64,000 nt of DNA, from NCBI RefSeq assembly GCF_019218295.1, contig NZ_JAHUZF010000006.1:1798001-1862000 (forward strand). The letters are read 5' to 3'. This document shows, one piece after another, positions 44,041 to 53,199 of the stretch. This DNA comes from Maritimibacter sp. DP1N21-5 (GTDB lineage Bacteria > Pseudomonadota > Alphaproteobacteria > Rhodobacterales > Rhodobacteraceae). The first letter of the stretch is position 1. Every line of letters starts with the position of its first letter. Below the pieces are notes generated by a model. The model did not search any database, was not told the origin of the DNA, and was given only the letters and a program-made list of their open reading frames with translations. The translations under genes and the position numbers were made by a program.

Positions 44041-45465
44041 ATGACCGATCAGACCCCCTTCCGCCCGTTCGAAACCCATCTCGACGAGGGTCGCGCGCTG
44101 GCAGTTCTGCGTGCCGCGACCGATGGGGCCGACGATGGCGAGCTTTTTCTGGAGCGGCGTCGCAGCGAGGCTCTGGTCTTCGACGACGGGCGCCTCAAGA
44201 CGGCAAGCTACGATGCCTCCGAAGGCTTTGGCCTGCGCGCGGTGCGCGGGGAAACGGCCGGTTACGCGCATTCCACCGAAATCTCGGAAGCCTCGCTCAC
44301 CCGGGCCTCGGAAACCGCGCGACTGGCGGTCGGCGCGGGCGGTGGCACCTTGGCCGAGAGCCCGGCGCGCACGAACCGCAAGCTCTATACCGACAACGAC
44401 CCGATGACCGATGCCGCCTTCCCGGTGAAGGTCGAGACGCTGCGCGAGATCGACGCCTATGCCCGGTCGCGCGATCCGCGCGTGGTGCAGGTCTCGGCCA
44501 CCATCGCGGCCTCGCTTCAGGAAGTCTTCATCCTCAGACCCGACGGAACCCTCGTCGCCGACACGCGGCCCATGAGCCGGGTGAACGTGAGCGTGATCGT
44601 CGACAAGGACGGACGGCGCGAATCCGGCGGCCATGGGGGCGGCGGGCGCGCCGGACTGGCCGAGCTCATCCAGCCCGAACACTGGAAGGCAAGCGTGGAC
44701 GAGGCGCTGCGCATTGCCCTCGTAAACCTGGAGGCCGAGCCCGCCCCTGCCGGTCAGATGGACGTCGTGCTGGGCAACGGCTGGCCGGGGATCCTCCTGC
44801 ACGAGGCGGTGGGCCATGGGCTCGAGGGTGATTTCAACCGCAAGGGCACCAGCGCCTTCTCGGGCCTGATCGGGCAGCAGGTCGCGGCCAAGGGCGTGAC
44901 TGTGGTCGATGACGGCAGCCTCCCCGACCGGCGCGGGTCGATCACGGTGGATGACGAGGGCACGCCCTCGTCGCGCACGGTCCTGATCGAGGACGGGGTG
45001 CTCGTCGGATACATGCAGGACCGACAGAACGCCCGCCTCATGGGGGTCAAGGCCACGGGCAACGGGCGGCGCGAAAGCTATGCCCATGCGCCGATGCCAC
45101 GCATGACCAACACGATCATGGAAGGCGGGGACGCGTCGCCGGAAGAGATCGTGGCGGACCTCAAGGACGGGATCTATGCGGTCGGCTTCGGCGGCGGACA
45201 GGTCGACATCACCAACGGCAAGTTCGTCTTCTCCTGCACCGAGGCCTACCGCGTGAAGAACGGTGTAGTGGGCGCGCCTGTGAAAGGCGCGACACTGATC
45301 GGCGACGGCCCCAAGGCGATGAAACAGGTGCGCGCGGTCGGCAACGACATGCGGCTCGACCCTGGAATCGGGAACTGCGGCAAGGCCGGCCAATGGGTGC
45401 CGGTGGGCGTGGGCCAGCCGACCCTGATGATCGGCGGGCTGACCGTGGGCGGATCGCAGACCTGA
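44041..45465 (+). CDS. tldD: Metalloprotease TldD
   Basis: The 474-residue protein is the TldD subunit of the TldD/TldE(PmbA) zinc protease that trims unfolded peptides and some antibacterial peptides. The zinc motif HEAVGH lies near residue 258 in GILLHEAVGHGLEGDFNRKG. The C-terminal part GGGQVDITNGKFVFSCTEAYRV is also typical. TldE is not nearby. The ATG at 44041 follows GAAAGGACCAC; an earlier in-frame start lacks support. Confidence 0.94.
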   Translation: MTDQTPFRPFETHLDEGRALAVLRAATDGADDGELFLERRRSEALVFDDGRLKTASYDASEGFGLRAVRGETAGYAHSTEISEASLTRASETARLAVGAGGGTLAESPARTNRKLYTDNDPMTDAAFPVKVETLREIDAYARSRDPRVVQVSATIAASLQEVFILRPDGTLVADTRPMSRVNVSVIVDKDGRRESGGHGGGGRAGLAELIQPEHWKASVDEALRIALVNLEAEPAPAGQMDVVLGNGWPGILLHEAVGHGLEGDFNRKGTSAFSGLIGQQVAAKGVTVVDDGSLPDRRGSITVDDEGTPSSRTVLIEDGVLVGYMQDRQNARLMGVKATGNGRRESYAHAPMPRMTNTIMEGGDASPEEIVADLKDGIYAVGFGGGQVDITNGKFVFSCTEAYRVKNGVVGAPVKGATLIGDGPKAMKQVRAVGNDMRLDPGIGNCGKAGQWVPVGVGQPTLMIGGLTVGGSQT

Positions 45466-45497
45466 GGTCTTGCGCCGCCTCTGGCATCGCGGCGCGA

Positions 45498-45523
45498 TTT
45501 GGGGGGAACCTGTTCCCCCCAAA
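45498..45523 (+). terminator. Strong terminator hairpin after tldD
   Basis: An 11-bp perfect stem (TTTGGGGGGAA with TTCCCCCCAAA) and a four-base CCTG loop lie 33 bases after the tldD stop. The second arm is shared with a further hairpin that follows directly. Confidence 0.75.
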
Positions 45524-45592
45524 GCCCCCCATGCAAAGGGGGCTTTCTGCCCCCTTTGAGACCCCCGAGGATATTTCTGAACCAGAGAAGCA
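45521..45592. repeat. Intergenic repeat element, copy 1
   Basis: A second hairpin (AAAGCCCCC with GGGGGCTTT) is followed by a 30-base unit containing GACCCCC, GAGGATATTTC and TGAACCAGAGAAG. Nearly the same unit occurs in reverse orientation at 58321-58352. Such GC-hairpin plus ATATTT units look like dispersed intergenic repeats. Confidence 0.6.
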
Positions 45593-45681
45593 GGGACGTT
45601 CGCGTTTCGTGCGACGGGATTCACGGCGCGTTAACCATTGGAGCGCATGGTCAGGCGGCAAGAGACGGAATCAGGTGCCCC

Positions 45682-46923
45682 TTGGAACTTTTCCCTGCCA
45701 TCCACCCCCTCACCCCACCCTCAGGCCTGGAAGACCGGCTGTCCTGGCTTCGTCTGTTGCGCTCACGCCGGGTCGGCGTGAGCACCTTTTTCCGGCTCAT
45801 GGCAGAACATGGAACGGCGCATGCCGCGCTGGACGCCCTGCCGGGGATCGCGGCTGACGCCGGCGTGCGCGATTATCAGATCTGTCCCGCGCCCGTCGTC
45901 GAACAGGAACTCGACTGGGCGGGAAAATGCGGCGCGACGATGCTGTGCTACGGGGCACCGGACTATCCGCGCCAGTTGCTGGGCCTCACCGATGCGCCGC
46001 CGATCCTCTGGGCGATGGGCGACCTGTCGCTTCTGTCCCGGTCCACCGTGGCGCTGGTCGGCGCGCGCAATGCCTCCTCCCTCGGGATCCGGATGGGGCG
46101 CAAGCTCGCGCTCGACCTGGGGGCGGCGGGTCACGTGATCGTGTCAGGGCTTGCACGCGGGATCGACACGGCCGCGCATCAGGCCACGCTCGACACCGGC
46201 ACGATCGCCGTGCTCGCCGGTGGCGTCGATGTCGTCTATCCCTCCGAGAACGCCGTGCTGGGCGAAGAAATCCTTCGCAAGGGGCTTCGGCTGTCCGAAG
46301 CGCCGATGGGGCTCGCCCCGCAGGCGCGGCATTTTCCGCCGCGCAACCGGATCATTTCCGGACTGTCGCGGGCCGTGGCCGTGGTCGAAGCCGCGGCGAA
46401 GTCCGGTTCGCTCATAACGGCAGAGATGGCGCTCGAACAGGGGCGGGAGGTCTTTGCCGTGCCGGGCCATCCATTCGATGCGCGCGCGACAGGGGGCAAC
46501 CGGTTGATCCGCGACGGGGCCACGCTCCTCAGATCGGCGCAGGACATGATCGTCGTGCTCGATGAGATCACCGCCCGGGAGGAGGCCCTGCGGGGCGCCA
46601 CGACCAGTCAAGCCGGAACTGCAAGCACATCGGTTGCCGGGCCAGATCTTCGTGAGAACGCCGAACCGAAACCCTCGAAACGCCGGACCACCCCGGCACC
46701 AGTCACCATTCCCCCGGCCCCGCCCGAACGGCGCAGCCTTGCCGAAACTTCTGCCCTTCACCGCCAGATCCTCGACCGGCTCTCGCAGGCCCCGTTGCAG
46801 GAAGACATGCTCCTGCGCGACATCCACGTCGACGCCCAGCATGTCGCGACCGAGCTCACCGTGATGGAGCTCGAAGGGCTCATCGCGCGGGGTCCCGGCG
46901 GCACGCTCTCACGCTGCAACTGA
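45682..46923 (+). CDS. dprA: DNA-processing protein DprA
   Basis: The 413-residue protein loads RecA on incoming single-stranded DNA during transformation. The Rossmann-like core is clear: ALVGARNASSLG, VSGLARGIDTAAHQATLDTGTIAVLAGG, YPSENAVLG and FPPRNRIISGLSRAVAVVEAAAKSGSLITA. A winged-helix C-terminus (LHRQILDRLSQAPLQEDMLL) follows a Pro-rich linker. The TTG start at 45682 follows CAGGTG and fits the beginning of family similarity; earlier starts would run into the repeat element. Confidence 0.9.
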   Translation: MELFPAIHPLTPPSGLEDRLSWLRLLRSRRVGVSTFFRLMAEHGTAHAALDALPGIAADAGVRDYQICPAPVVEQELDWAGKCGATMLCYGAPDYPRQLLGLTDAPPILWAMGDLSLLSRSTVALVGARNASSLGIRMGRKLALDLGAAGHVIVSGLARGIDTAAHQATLDTGTIAVLAGGVDVVYPSENAVLGEEILRKGLRLSEAPMGLAPQARHFPPRNRIISGLSRAVAVVEAAAKSGSLITAEMALEQGREVFAVPGHPFDARATGGNRLIRDGATLLRSAQDMIVVLDEITAREEALRGATTSQAGTASTSVAGPDLRENAEPKPSKRRTTPAPVTIPPAPPERRSLAETSALHRQILDRLSQAPLQEDMLLRDIHVDAQHVATELTVMELEGLIARGPGGTLSRCN

Positions 46924-47047
46924 CGGGGCGATCCGCGCGCTCCTGACCGAAGGTTGAGCCGCCTTCGGACCTGGCGGCATTGACAAGCCCCCTGCCCGCG
47001 ACACATCTACAGCCCCCAAGACCCCTTTTCCGAGTCGAGAGGATTTT

Positions 47048-49657
47048 ATGCCCGTCGTTGTCGTCGAGAGCCCGGCCAAGGCCAAAACAATCAACAAATA
47101 TCTTGGCGGCGATTACACGGTCCTGGCCTCCTACGGTCACGTCCGGGATCTGCCGCCCAAGGACGGATCGGTCGATACCGACAACGATTTCGACATGACC
47201 TGGGAAGTCGGTGCCGACAGCCGCAAGCACGTGAAGGCCATCGCCGACGCGCTTGCCAATGACGACACGCTCATTCTCGCCACCGACCCCGACCGCGAAG
47301 GCGAGGCAATTTCCTGGCACCTCGAAGAGACGCTGCGCAAACGGCGCGCGATCAAGAAGGACACCGCCGTCAGCCGTGTCGTTTTCAACGCGATCACGAA
47401 GGCAGCGGTGACCGAAGCGATGAAGAACCCGCGCCAGGTCGATCAGCCGCTGGTCGACGCCTATCTGGCGCGCCGGGCGCTCGATTACCTCGTAGGGTTC
47501 AACCTGTCGCCGGTGCTTTGGCGCAAATTGCCCGGCGCACGCTCGGCGGGCCGGGTTCAGTCGGTCTGCCTCCGGCTCATCGTCGAACGCGAGCAGGAGA
47601 TCGAGGCCTTCAACGCCCGTGAATACTGGAGCGTGAAGGCCGAACTCACCACGCCGCGTGGCCAGACCTTCGAGGCGCGGCTCACGGCGCTGGCCGGCAA
47701 GAAGCTCGACCGTTTCGACCTCGCCACCGCGGAGGACGCCAACCTGGCGGTGGCGGCCATCGAGAAGCGCGACCTCAAGGTGCTGTCCGTCGAGGCCAAG
47801 CCCGCCTCGCGCAACCCCTCCGCCCCCTTCATGACCTCGACGCTCCAGCAGGAAGCCAGCCGCAAGTTCGGCATGGGCGCGCGCCAGGCGATGAACGCGG
47901 CGCAGCGTCTCTACGAGGCTGGGCACATCACCTATATGCGGACGGACGGGATCGACATGGCGCCGGAGGCCGTGGCGGCCGCCCGCGACGAAATCGCGAG
48001 CCGCTATGGCAAGGACTACGTGCCCTCGAGCCCGCGGGTCTACAAGAACAAGGCCAAGAACGCGCAGGAAGCGCACGAATGTATCCGGCCCACGGACATG
48101 AGCGTGGATGCAAGCGCGCTGGCCAAGCTCGAACCCGACCAGCGCAAGCTCTACGACCTCATCTGGAAACGCACCCTCGCCTGCCAGATGGAAGGGGCGC
48201 GGCTCGAACGCACCGCCGTCGACATCGGGTCCTCCGACGGGCAGGTGGTGCTGCGTGCCACCGGTCAGGTCGTGCTCTTCGACGGCTTTCTCAAGGTCTA
48301 CGAAGAGGGCCGGGACGACGTGGTCATGGATGACGAGGACGACGCGAACCGTCTGCCCCAGATGTCCCAGGGCGAGCCCACGGCCAAGACCGGCGTCACG
48401 CCCGAACAGCACCACACCCAGCCGCCGCCCCGCTATACCGAGGCAACGCTTGTCAAGCGCATGGAAGAACTCGGGATCGGGCGGCCTTCGACCTATGCCT
48501 CGATCGTGACGACGATCCAGGACCGGGAGTATGTCCACAAGGACAAGGGCCGGCTCATCCCCGACGACAAGGGTCGGATCGTGACGATCTTCCTGATGAA
48601 CTTCTTCAAGCGCTACGTGGAATACGACTTCACGGCGGAGCTCGAGGAAGAACTGGACGAGATTTCCGCGGGCGATCTCGACTACAAGAAGGTTCTCGCC
48701 CGGTTCTGGCGCGATTTCTCGGCAGCGATCTCCGAGACCAGCGAACTTCGGATCTCCGAGGTGCTCGACAAGCTCGACGCGGCGCTGGCCCCACAGCTCT
48801 ACCCGCCCCGCGAAGACGGGTCCGATCCCCGAAAATGCCCACTCTGCGGCAATGGTGACCTGCATCTCAAGACCTCGCGCACCGGGGGCTTCATCGGCTG
48901 CTCGAACTATCCCGAATGCCGCTACACCCGCCCCATCGGTGGCGGCGAGGAGCCTGGCGACCGTGTCTTGGGGCAGGTGGACGGCGAGGATGTCTCGCTG
49001 CGGTCGGGACGTTTCGGTCCCTACGTCCAGAAGGGCGAAGTGACGGAGGAGAACAAGAAACCGCCGCGCGCGAGCCTGCCCAAGGGCTGGTCGGCGGACG
49101 ACCTGGACCTCGAAAAGGCGATGAAGCTCCTGACGTTGCCGCGTCAGGTGGGCCTTCACGACGGCGCGGCGATTTCTGCCAACTTCGGGCGCTTCGGCCC
49201 CTATCTCATGCACCAGCTTCCCGACGAGGCGAAGCCGGTCTACGCGAACCTCAAGGACCCGAACGACGTCTTCGAGATCGGTATGAACCGGGCAGTGGAA
49301 CTCATCACCGAGAAGCGGCTCAATCCGGGACGCGGGCGAGGCACGGCGGCCAAGGCTTTGAAAGAACTGGGGGAACATCCCGAAAGCGGCGGTGCAGTCA
49401 ACGTGATGGAAGGGCGCTACGGACCCTACATCAAGTGGGAGAAGGTCAACGCCACCCTGCCCAAGGACGTCAAGCCCGAGGATGTGACCATGGAGCAGGC
49501 CGTGGCGCTCATCGCCGAGAAAGCGGCGAAGGGCGGCAAGAAGAAAGCCGCACCGAAGAAAGCGGCGACCAAGAAGGACCCTGCCAAGAAAGCGCCGGCG
49601 AAAAAGGCTGCCGCCAAGAAGCCCGCGCCAAAGAAAGCGACGGCGAAGGACGAATGA
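47048..49657 (+). CDS. topA: DNA topoisomerase I
   Basis: The 869-residue type IA topoisomerase relaxes negative supercoils. The Toprim part starts VVVESPAKAKTINKYLG and includes the metal site TDPDREGEAISWHLEE. The active-site tyrosine is in ITYMRTDGIDM. One four-cysteine zinc ribbon (CPLCGNGDLHLKTS to CSNYPEC) and three GRFGPY/GRYGPY repeats follow. The tail is Lys/Ala-rich, as in many alphaproteobacterial TopA proteins. It lies downstream of dprA, a common pairing. Confidence 0.96.
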   Translation: MPVVVVESPAKAKTINKYLGGDYTVLASYGHVRDLPPKDGSVDTDNDFDMTWEVGADSRKHVKAIADALANDDTLILATDPDREGEAISWHLEETLRKRRAIKKDTAVSRVVFNAITKAAVTEAMKNPRQVDQPLVDAYLARRALDYLVGFNLSPVLWRKLPGARSAGRVQSVCLRLIVEREQEIEAFNAREYWSVKAELTTPRGQTFEARLTALAGKKLDRFDLATAEDANLAVAAIEKRDLKVLSVEAKPASRNPSAPFMTSTLQQEASRKFGMGARQAMNAAQRLYEAGHITYMRTDGIDMAPEAVAAARDEIASRYGKDYVPSSPRVYKNKAKNAQEAHECIRPTDMSVDASALAKLEPDQRKLYDLIWKRTLACQMEGARLERTAVDIGSSDGQVVLRATGQVVLFDGFLKVYEEGRDDVVMDDEDDANRLPQMSQGEPTAKTGVTPEQHHTQPPPRYTEATLVKRMEELGIGRPSTYASIVTTIQDREYVHKDKGRLIPDDKGRIVTIFLMNFFKRYVEYDFTAELEEELDEISAGDLDYKKVLARFWRDFSAAISETSELRISEVLDKLDAALAPQLYPPREDGSDPRKCPLCGNGDLHLKTSRTGGFIGCSNYPECRYTRPIGGGEEPGDRVLGQVDGEDVSLRSGRFGPYVQKGEVTEENKKPPRASLPKGWSADDLDLEKAMKLLTLPRQVGLHDGAAISANFGRFGPYLMHQLPDEAKPVYANLKDPNDVFEIGMNRAVELITEKRLNPGRGRGTAAKALKELGEHPESGGAVNVMEGRYGPYIKWEKVNATLPKDVKPEDVTMEQAVALIAEKAAKGGKKKAAPKKAATKKDPAKKAPAKKAAAKKPAPKKATAKDE

Positions 49658-49682
49658 CCTTCGCTGTCGGAGCGGAACGACG

Positions 49683-49703
49683 ACGGGGCCCGCGCGGCCC
49701 CGT
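49683..49703. terminator. Bidirectional terminator between topA and the FAH hydrolase gene
   Basis: An 8-bp perfect stem (ACGGGGCC with GGCCCCGT) with a five-base loop lies between the convergent genes and is followed by TTGTC on the plus strand. Confidence 0.65.
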
Positions 49704-49706
49704 TTG

Positions 49707-50402
49707 TCATTCCGGGACGCCGTAGGTGAGCGTCACACCCGCGAGCCCGTCGATCCCGCCCTCGATCCGGTCGCCTTGCACCACCGGGCCGACACCCTCG
49801 GGCGTGCCGGTCAGTATGAGGTCGCCCGGCGCGAGGTGGTAGAGCGTCGAGAGATGCGCGACGATGTCCGCGCAGTCATGGATCATGTCGCCGAGCGACG
49901 CGTCCTGTCGCGTCGCGCCGTTGACGGCAAGGTGAATGCGCTGCGCTTCGGGCGCAAAGGCTGCGGCAGGTGTGAGCGGGGCGATGACCAGGCTGCCCTC
50001 GAAGTCCTTGCCGGTGTCCCATGGCCTGCGTTTTTCCTTGGCCATGTCCTGCAGGTCGCGCCGCGTCATGTCGAGCGCGCAGGCGTAGGCATGGATTGCC
50101 GCGCGTGCCTCTGCCTGGCCCGCCCGAAACACCGGGGACCCGATGACGAAGGCCAGTTCCATCTCGTGATGCAGTTTCCCCGTGCCGGGCGGAAACGGCA
50201 GGACAGCGCCGCTTCCCACCAGATGGGCCGGTGTCTTCGTGAAATAGAAGGGTGCCTCCCTGTCGACCTCCACCCCCATTTCGGCGGCATGGGCTGCATA
50301 ATTCCGGCCCACGCAGAAGATGCGGGTGACAGGATAGCGAAGGTCGCTCCCGATCATGGGGACCGAGACCAAGGATGCGGGCGGGAAGAGATAGCGTGTC
50401 AT
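49707..50402 (-). CDS. Fumarylacetoacetate hydrolase family protein (fumarylpyruvate hydrolase-like)
   Basis: The 231-residue protein reads like the short FAH hydrolases that cleave fumarylpyruvate or acylpyruvates. The N-terminal RIFCVGRNYAAHAAEMG and PFYFTKTPAHLVGSG are typical. The metal-binding glutamates are in HHEMELAFVIG, and GDLILTGTPEGVGPV ends the core. It is divergent from a MarR regulator and may be under its control. The substrate is not certain; a role in aromatic ring-cleavage product breakdown is likely. Confidence 0.88.
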   Translation of the reverse strand: MTRYLFPPASLVSVPMIGSDLRYPVTRIFCVGRNYAAHAAEMGVEVDREAPFYFTKTPAHLVGSGAVLPFPPGTGKLHHEMELAFVIGSPVFRAGQAEARAAIHAYACALDMTRRDLQDMAKEKRRPWDTGKDFEGSLVIAPLTPAAAFAPEAQRIHLAVNGATRQDASLGDMIHDCADIVAHLSTLYHLAPGDLILTGTPEGVGPVVQGDRIEGGIDGLAGVTLTYGVPE

Positions 50403-50446
50403 GCCTCACCTTTTCCCAAGCCGGGGGCGAAGGGAAGAGCAAACCC

Positions 50447-50460
50447 GTAAGTATACTTGC
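50447..50460. promoter_or_regulatory. Palindrome in the FAH/MarR divergent promoter
   Basis: GTAAGTATACTTGC contains the perfect palindrome AAGTATACTT (50449-50458). It lies 45 bases before the FAH gene and 31 bases before marR, the expected place for an autoregulatory MarR operator. Confidence 0.5.
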
Positions 50461-50490
50461 CAGATGGTCTGGTCGTGCTAGGCTCGCGCC

Positions 50491-50937
50491 ATGACCACCG
50501 CCGATTTCGCCACCATGCCCGGCCACCTGATCCGCCGGATGAACCAGCTCTCGACGGCGCTCTTCCGGGAGCGGATGAGCGCCTCCGGGCTCGACCTGAC
50601 GCCCGTGCAATTCGCGGTCATGTCCGTGTTGGACGAGGCGGGCGAGACCGATCAGGCCAAGCTCGCCGCCCGTGTCGCCTATGACAAGGTGACGATCGGA
50701 GGCGTTGTGGACCGGCTGGTGGCCAAGGGGATGGTGGACCGAAGACCGTCGCGGACGGATCGCCGCGCCAAGGCGCTGCGCCTGACCCAGAACGGCATCG
50801 TGCTCCTCGACCGCGCGCGTCCCACGGTCCGCGACATGCAGGACGAACTCCTCGCCCGCCTGTCGCCCGACGAAGCCGCCACACTTTCCGCGCTGCTTGC
50901 GAAAGCTACGGGCGCGTCGGAGACACGCCTCCCGTAG
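50491..50937 (+). CDS. MarR-family transcriptional regulator
   Basis: The 148-residue protein has the MarR winged helix: LTPVQFAVMSVLDEAGETDQAKLAARVAYDKVTIGGVVDRLVAKGMVDRRPSRTDRRAKALRLT. These repressors usually respond to phenolic or aromatic ligands. It is divergent from the FAH hydrolase gene with an 88-base spacer holding a perfect palindrome, so that gene is its most likely target. Confidence 0.9.
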   Translation: MTTADFATMPGHLIRRMNQLSTALFRERMSASGLDLTPVQFAVMSVLDEAGETDQAKLAARVAYDKVTIGGVVDRLVAKGMVDRRPSRTDRRAKALRLTQNGIVLLDRARPTVRDMQDELLARLSPDEAATLSALLAKATGASETRLP

Positions 50938-51044
50938 CCCGAACGATAAGCGGCAACAAACGGTCCGCGCCGCAGCGCAGAAAAATCGCCCTCCGCGCCC
51001 TTTCCCGGGGTGCGCCGACCACCTGAAGGTGCCATGCTCGTCCC

Positions 51045-51857
51045 ATGACCGACGCGCCGCACCTGCCGATCCTGATCTTTTCCGACCTCGATGGCACGCT
51101 CCTCGATCATCACAGCTACGACTGGGGCCCGGCCCGTCCGGCGCTGGACCGGCTCCGGCGGATGGGGGACGGCGTCGTGCTCGCGACGTCGAAGACCGCG
51201 GCCGAGGTCGTCAACTTGCGCCGGGACATGGGTCTCACCGACTGGCCCGCGATCGTCGAGAACGGTGCCGGCACGTTGCCAGCGCATGTGGACCACCTTC
51301 CCGAGGCGCCTGACTACGCTGCCCTCCGCGCCGCGCTGGATGCTCTTCCTGATGGCCTGCGAACACCCTTCACGGGCTTCGGCGACATGGACATCCCGGC
51401 GCTCGCGCGGACGACTGGCTTGCCTCTCGTCGCCGCCGCCGATGCCCGCGCCCGCGGGTTTTCCGAGCCGGGTCTCTGGACGGGCGACCATGCCACGCGC
51501 AACGCTTTCGTCGCCGCACTCGCCGAGATGGGTATCCATGCCCGCATGGGCGGACGGTTTCTCACCCTGTCTTTCGGCCGCACGAAAGCCGACGCCATGG
51601 CCGAAGTCACTCGCGCTCTCGCGCCTGGAGTCACCGTCGCGCTTGGCGACGCACCCAACGATGTCGAGATGCTCGAAGCCGCCGACATCGGCATCGTCAT
51701 ACCGAATCCCGACGCGGCACCCCTGCCCCCGCTCAAAGGTGAAAAATCAGGCAAGATCCGTCGCGCGACTGCTCCCGGACCGGTTGGCTGGAACCTTTCG
51801 GTCAGCCAAGTTATTGACGAAGTGGAAAAATCGCAGAAGGGCGCGGCGCATGGCTGA
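51045..51857 (+). CDS. HAD-family mannosyl/glucosyl-3-phosphoglycerate phosphatase
   Basis: The 270-residue protein belongs to the HAD phosphatases of the MpgP type. Motif I is FSDLDGTLLD near residue 13, motif II is in LATSKTAAEV, the lysine of motif III is in FGRTKADAM, and motif IV is GDAPNDVEML. It removes the phosphate from mannosyl- or glucosyl-3-phosphoglycerate, giving the compatible solutes mannosylglycerate or glucosylglycerate. The gene overlaps the synthase gene by eight bases, so the pair forms a two-step pathway. Confidence 0.85.
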   Translation: MTDAPHLPILIFSDLDGTLLDHHSYDWGPARPALDRLRRMGDGVVLATSKTAAEVVNLRRDMGLTDWPAIVENGAGTLPAHVDHLPEAPDYAALRAALDALPDGLRTPFTGFGDMDIPALARTTGLPLVAAADARARGFSEPGLWTGDHATRNAFVAALAEMGIHARMGGRFLTLSFGRTKADAMAEVTRALAPGVTVALGDAPNDVEMLEAADIGIVIPNPDAAPLPPLKGEKSGKIRRATAPGPVGWNLSVSQVIDEVEKSQKGAAHG

Positions 51858-53070
51858 CTTTCATCAGAACGGCAATATCACCACGCTGCACAATCTGCGC
51901 TCCCGTTCGGTCGAGGAACTGGACTACGAGCTGTCCGCCTTTGCCCAGACCCGCAAGATCAGCCTCATCCTGCCGTCTCTCTATTCCGAACTCGAAGGTC
52001 CGGCACTTGCCAATATCGTCGAGGAGCTCGTGCCGGTGCCCTACCTGCACCGCATCGTGATCGGGCTGGACCGCGCGGACGAGGCGCAATACCGCCACGC
52101 CCGCAGCTTTTTCTCGAAGCTGCCGCAGAACCATGTCGTCATCTGGAACGACAGTCCCCGGATGCTCGCCCTGCAGGAACGTCTCGAAACCCTGGGCCTC
52201 GCGCCGCAGGAACCCGGCAAGGGCAAGAACGTCTGGACCTCGATGGGCTATCTCATCGGCTGTGCCGACAGTGCGGTCATGGCGATCCATGACTGCGACA
52301 TCGTCACCTACACGAACGAAATGCTCGCGCGTCTCGTCTATCCTGTAGCGAACCCGTCGTTCCCCTACCAGGTGGCCAAGGGCTATTACCCCCGCATCGG
52401 TGACGGCAAGCTCAACGGTCGCGTCACACGGCTGCTCGTCTCCCCGCTCCTCATCGCCTTGAAGCGTGTGATCGGGGATCGCGACTACCTCGATTACCTG
52501 CGCTCCTTCCGCTACCCGCTCTCCGGTGAATTCGCCATGCGCACCGCGATCCTGCCCGATCTGCGCATTCCGTCGGACTGGGGGCTGGAGATCGGCGTAC
52601 TCTCCGAAGCCTGGCGCAATCTGGCCCCAAAGAGCGTCTGTCAGGTGGAAATCTCGGACGCCTATGACCACAAGCACCAGGACCTCTCCGAGGAAGACGC
52701 CTCGACCGGCCTGTCACGCATGTCTACCGACATCTGCAAGGCCATCTTCCGAAAGCTCGCCGCCGATGGCACGGTCTTCACACCCAACGTCTTCCGCACG
52801 CTCAAAGCCACCTACTACCGTTCCGCATTGGATCTGCTCGACGGCTATTACAACGACGCCAGGATGAACGGGCTGATCCTCGACCGCCATTCCGAGGAAA
52901 AGTCGATCGAGCTTTTCGCCGAGAACATCATCCGCGCCGGCAATGTGTTTCTCGACAACCCGCACGAAACGCCCTTCATCCCGACATGGAACCGGGTCCA
53001 CGCCGCCGACCCGGCCTTTCTCAAGGATCTGCAGGCCGCCGTGCGCGAGGATTACGACGACTACGCCTAG
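51850..53070 (+). CDS. Glucosyl-3-phosphoglycerate synthase-like glycosyltransferase
   Basis: The 406-residue retaining glycosyltransferase resembles bacterial GpgS (GT81). It shows the nucleotide-sugar pattern KISLILPSLYSELEGPALANIV and the metal site AIHDCDIVTYTNEMLARL. Further conserved-looking parts are SFRYPLSGEFAMR and SDWGLEIGVLSEAW. It should transfer glucose from an NDP-glucose to 3-phosphoglycerate, making the substrate of the neighbouring phosphatase. The product would protect against salt stress or nitrogen limitation. The sugar (glucose versus mannose) is inferred. Confidence 0.78.
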   Translation: MADFHQNGNITTLHNLRSRSVEELDYELSAFAQTRKISLILPSLYSELEGPALANIVEELVPVPYLHRIVIGLDRADEAQYRHARSFFSKLPQNHVVIWNDSPRMLALQERLETLGLAPQEPGKGKNVWTSMGYLIGCADSAVMAIHDCDIVTYTNEMLARLVYPVANPSFPYQVAKGYYPRIGDGKLNGRVTRLLVSPLLIALKRVIGDRDYLDYLRSFRYPLSGEFAMRTAILPDLRIPSDWGLEIGVLSEAWRNLAPKSVCQVEISDAYDHKHQDLSEEDASTGLSRMSTDICKAIFRKLAADGTVFTPNVFRTLKATYYRSALDLLDGYYNDARMNGLILDRHSEEKSIELFAENIIRAGNVFLDNPHETPFIPTWNRVHAADPAFLKDLQAAVREDYDDYA

Positions 53071-53199
53071 TTGTGGGCGCGACAGCACGATTTGGCCTGT
53101 AGCCGTCGTTTGGGCGGCAATTGCCGTAGTAATATCTGAAAAGCCTCTCTAAAAGGCGGGCCTGACGGATTAGCAGGGTATCGAGGCCAAACGTTGAAG

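Noticed and set aside
43762..45624. Minus-strand open frame of 620 codons opposite tldD
   Set aside because: It overlaps both tldD and the start of ctaC and has no recognisable domain; tldD carries the HEAVGH motif and a good ribosome site.
46880..49378. Long minus-strand open frame of 832 codons opposite topA
   Set aside because: It is the shadow of topA in a high-GC sequence; topA has full family motifs on the plus strand, while the shadow shows low-complexity Arg/Gly/Val-rich sequence and no motif.
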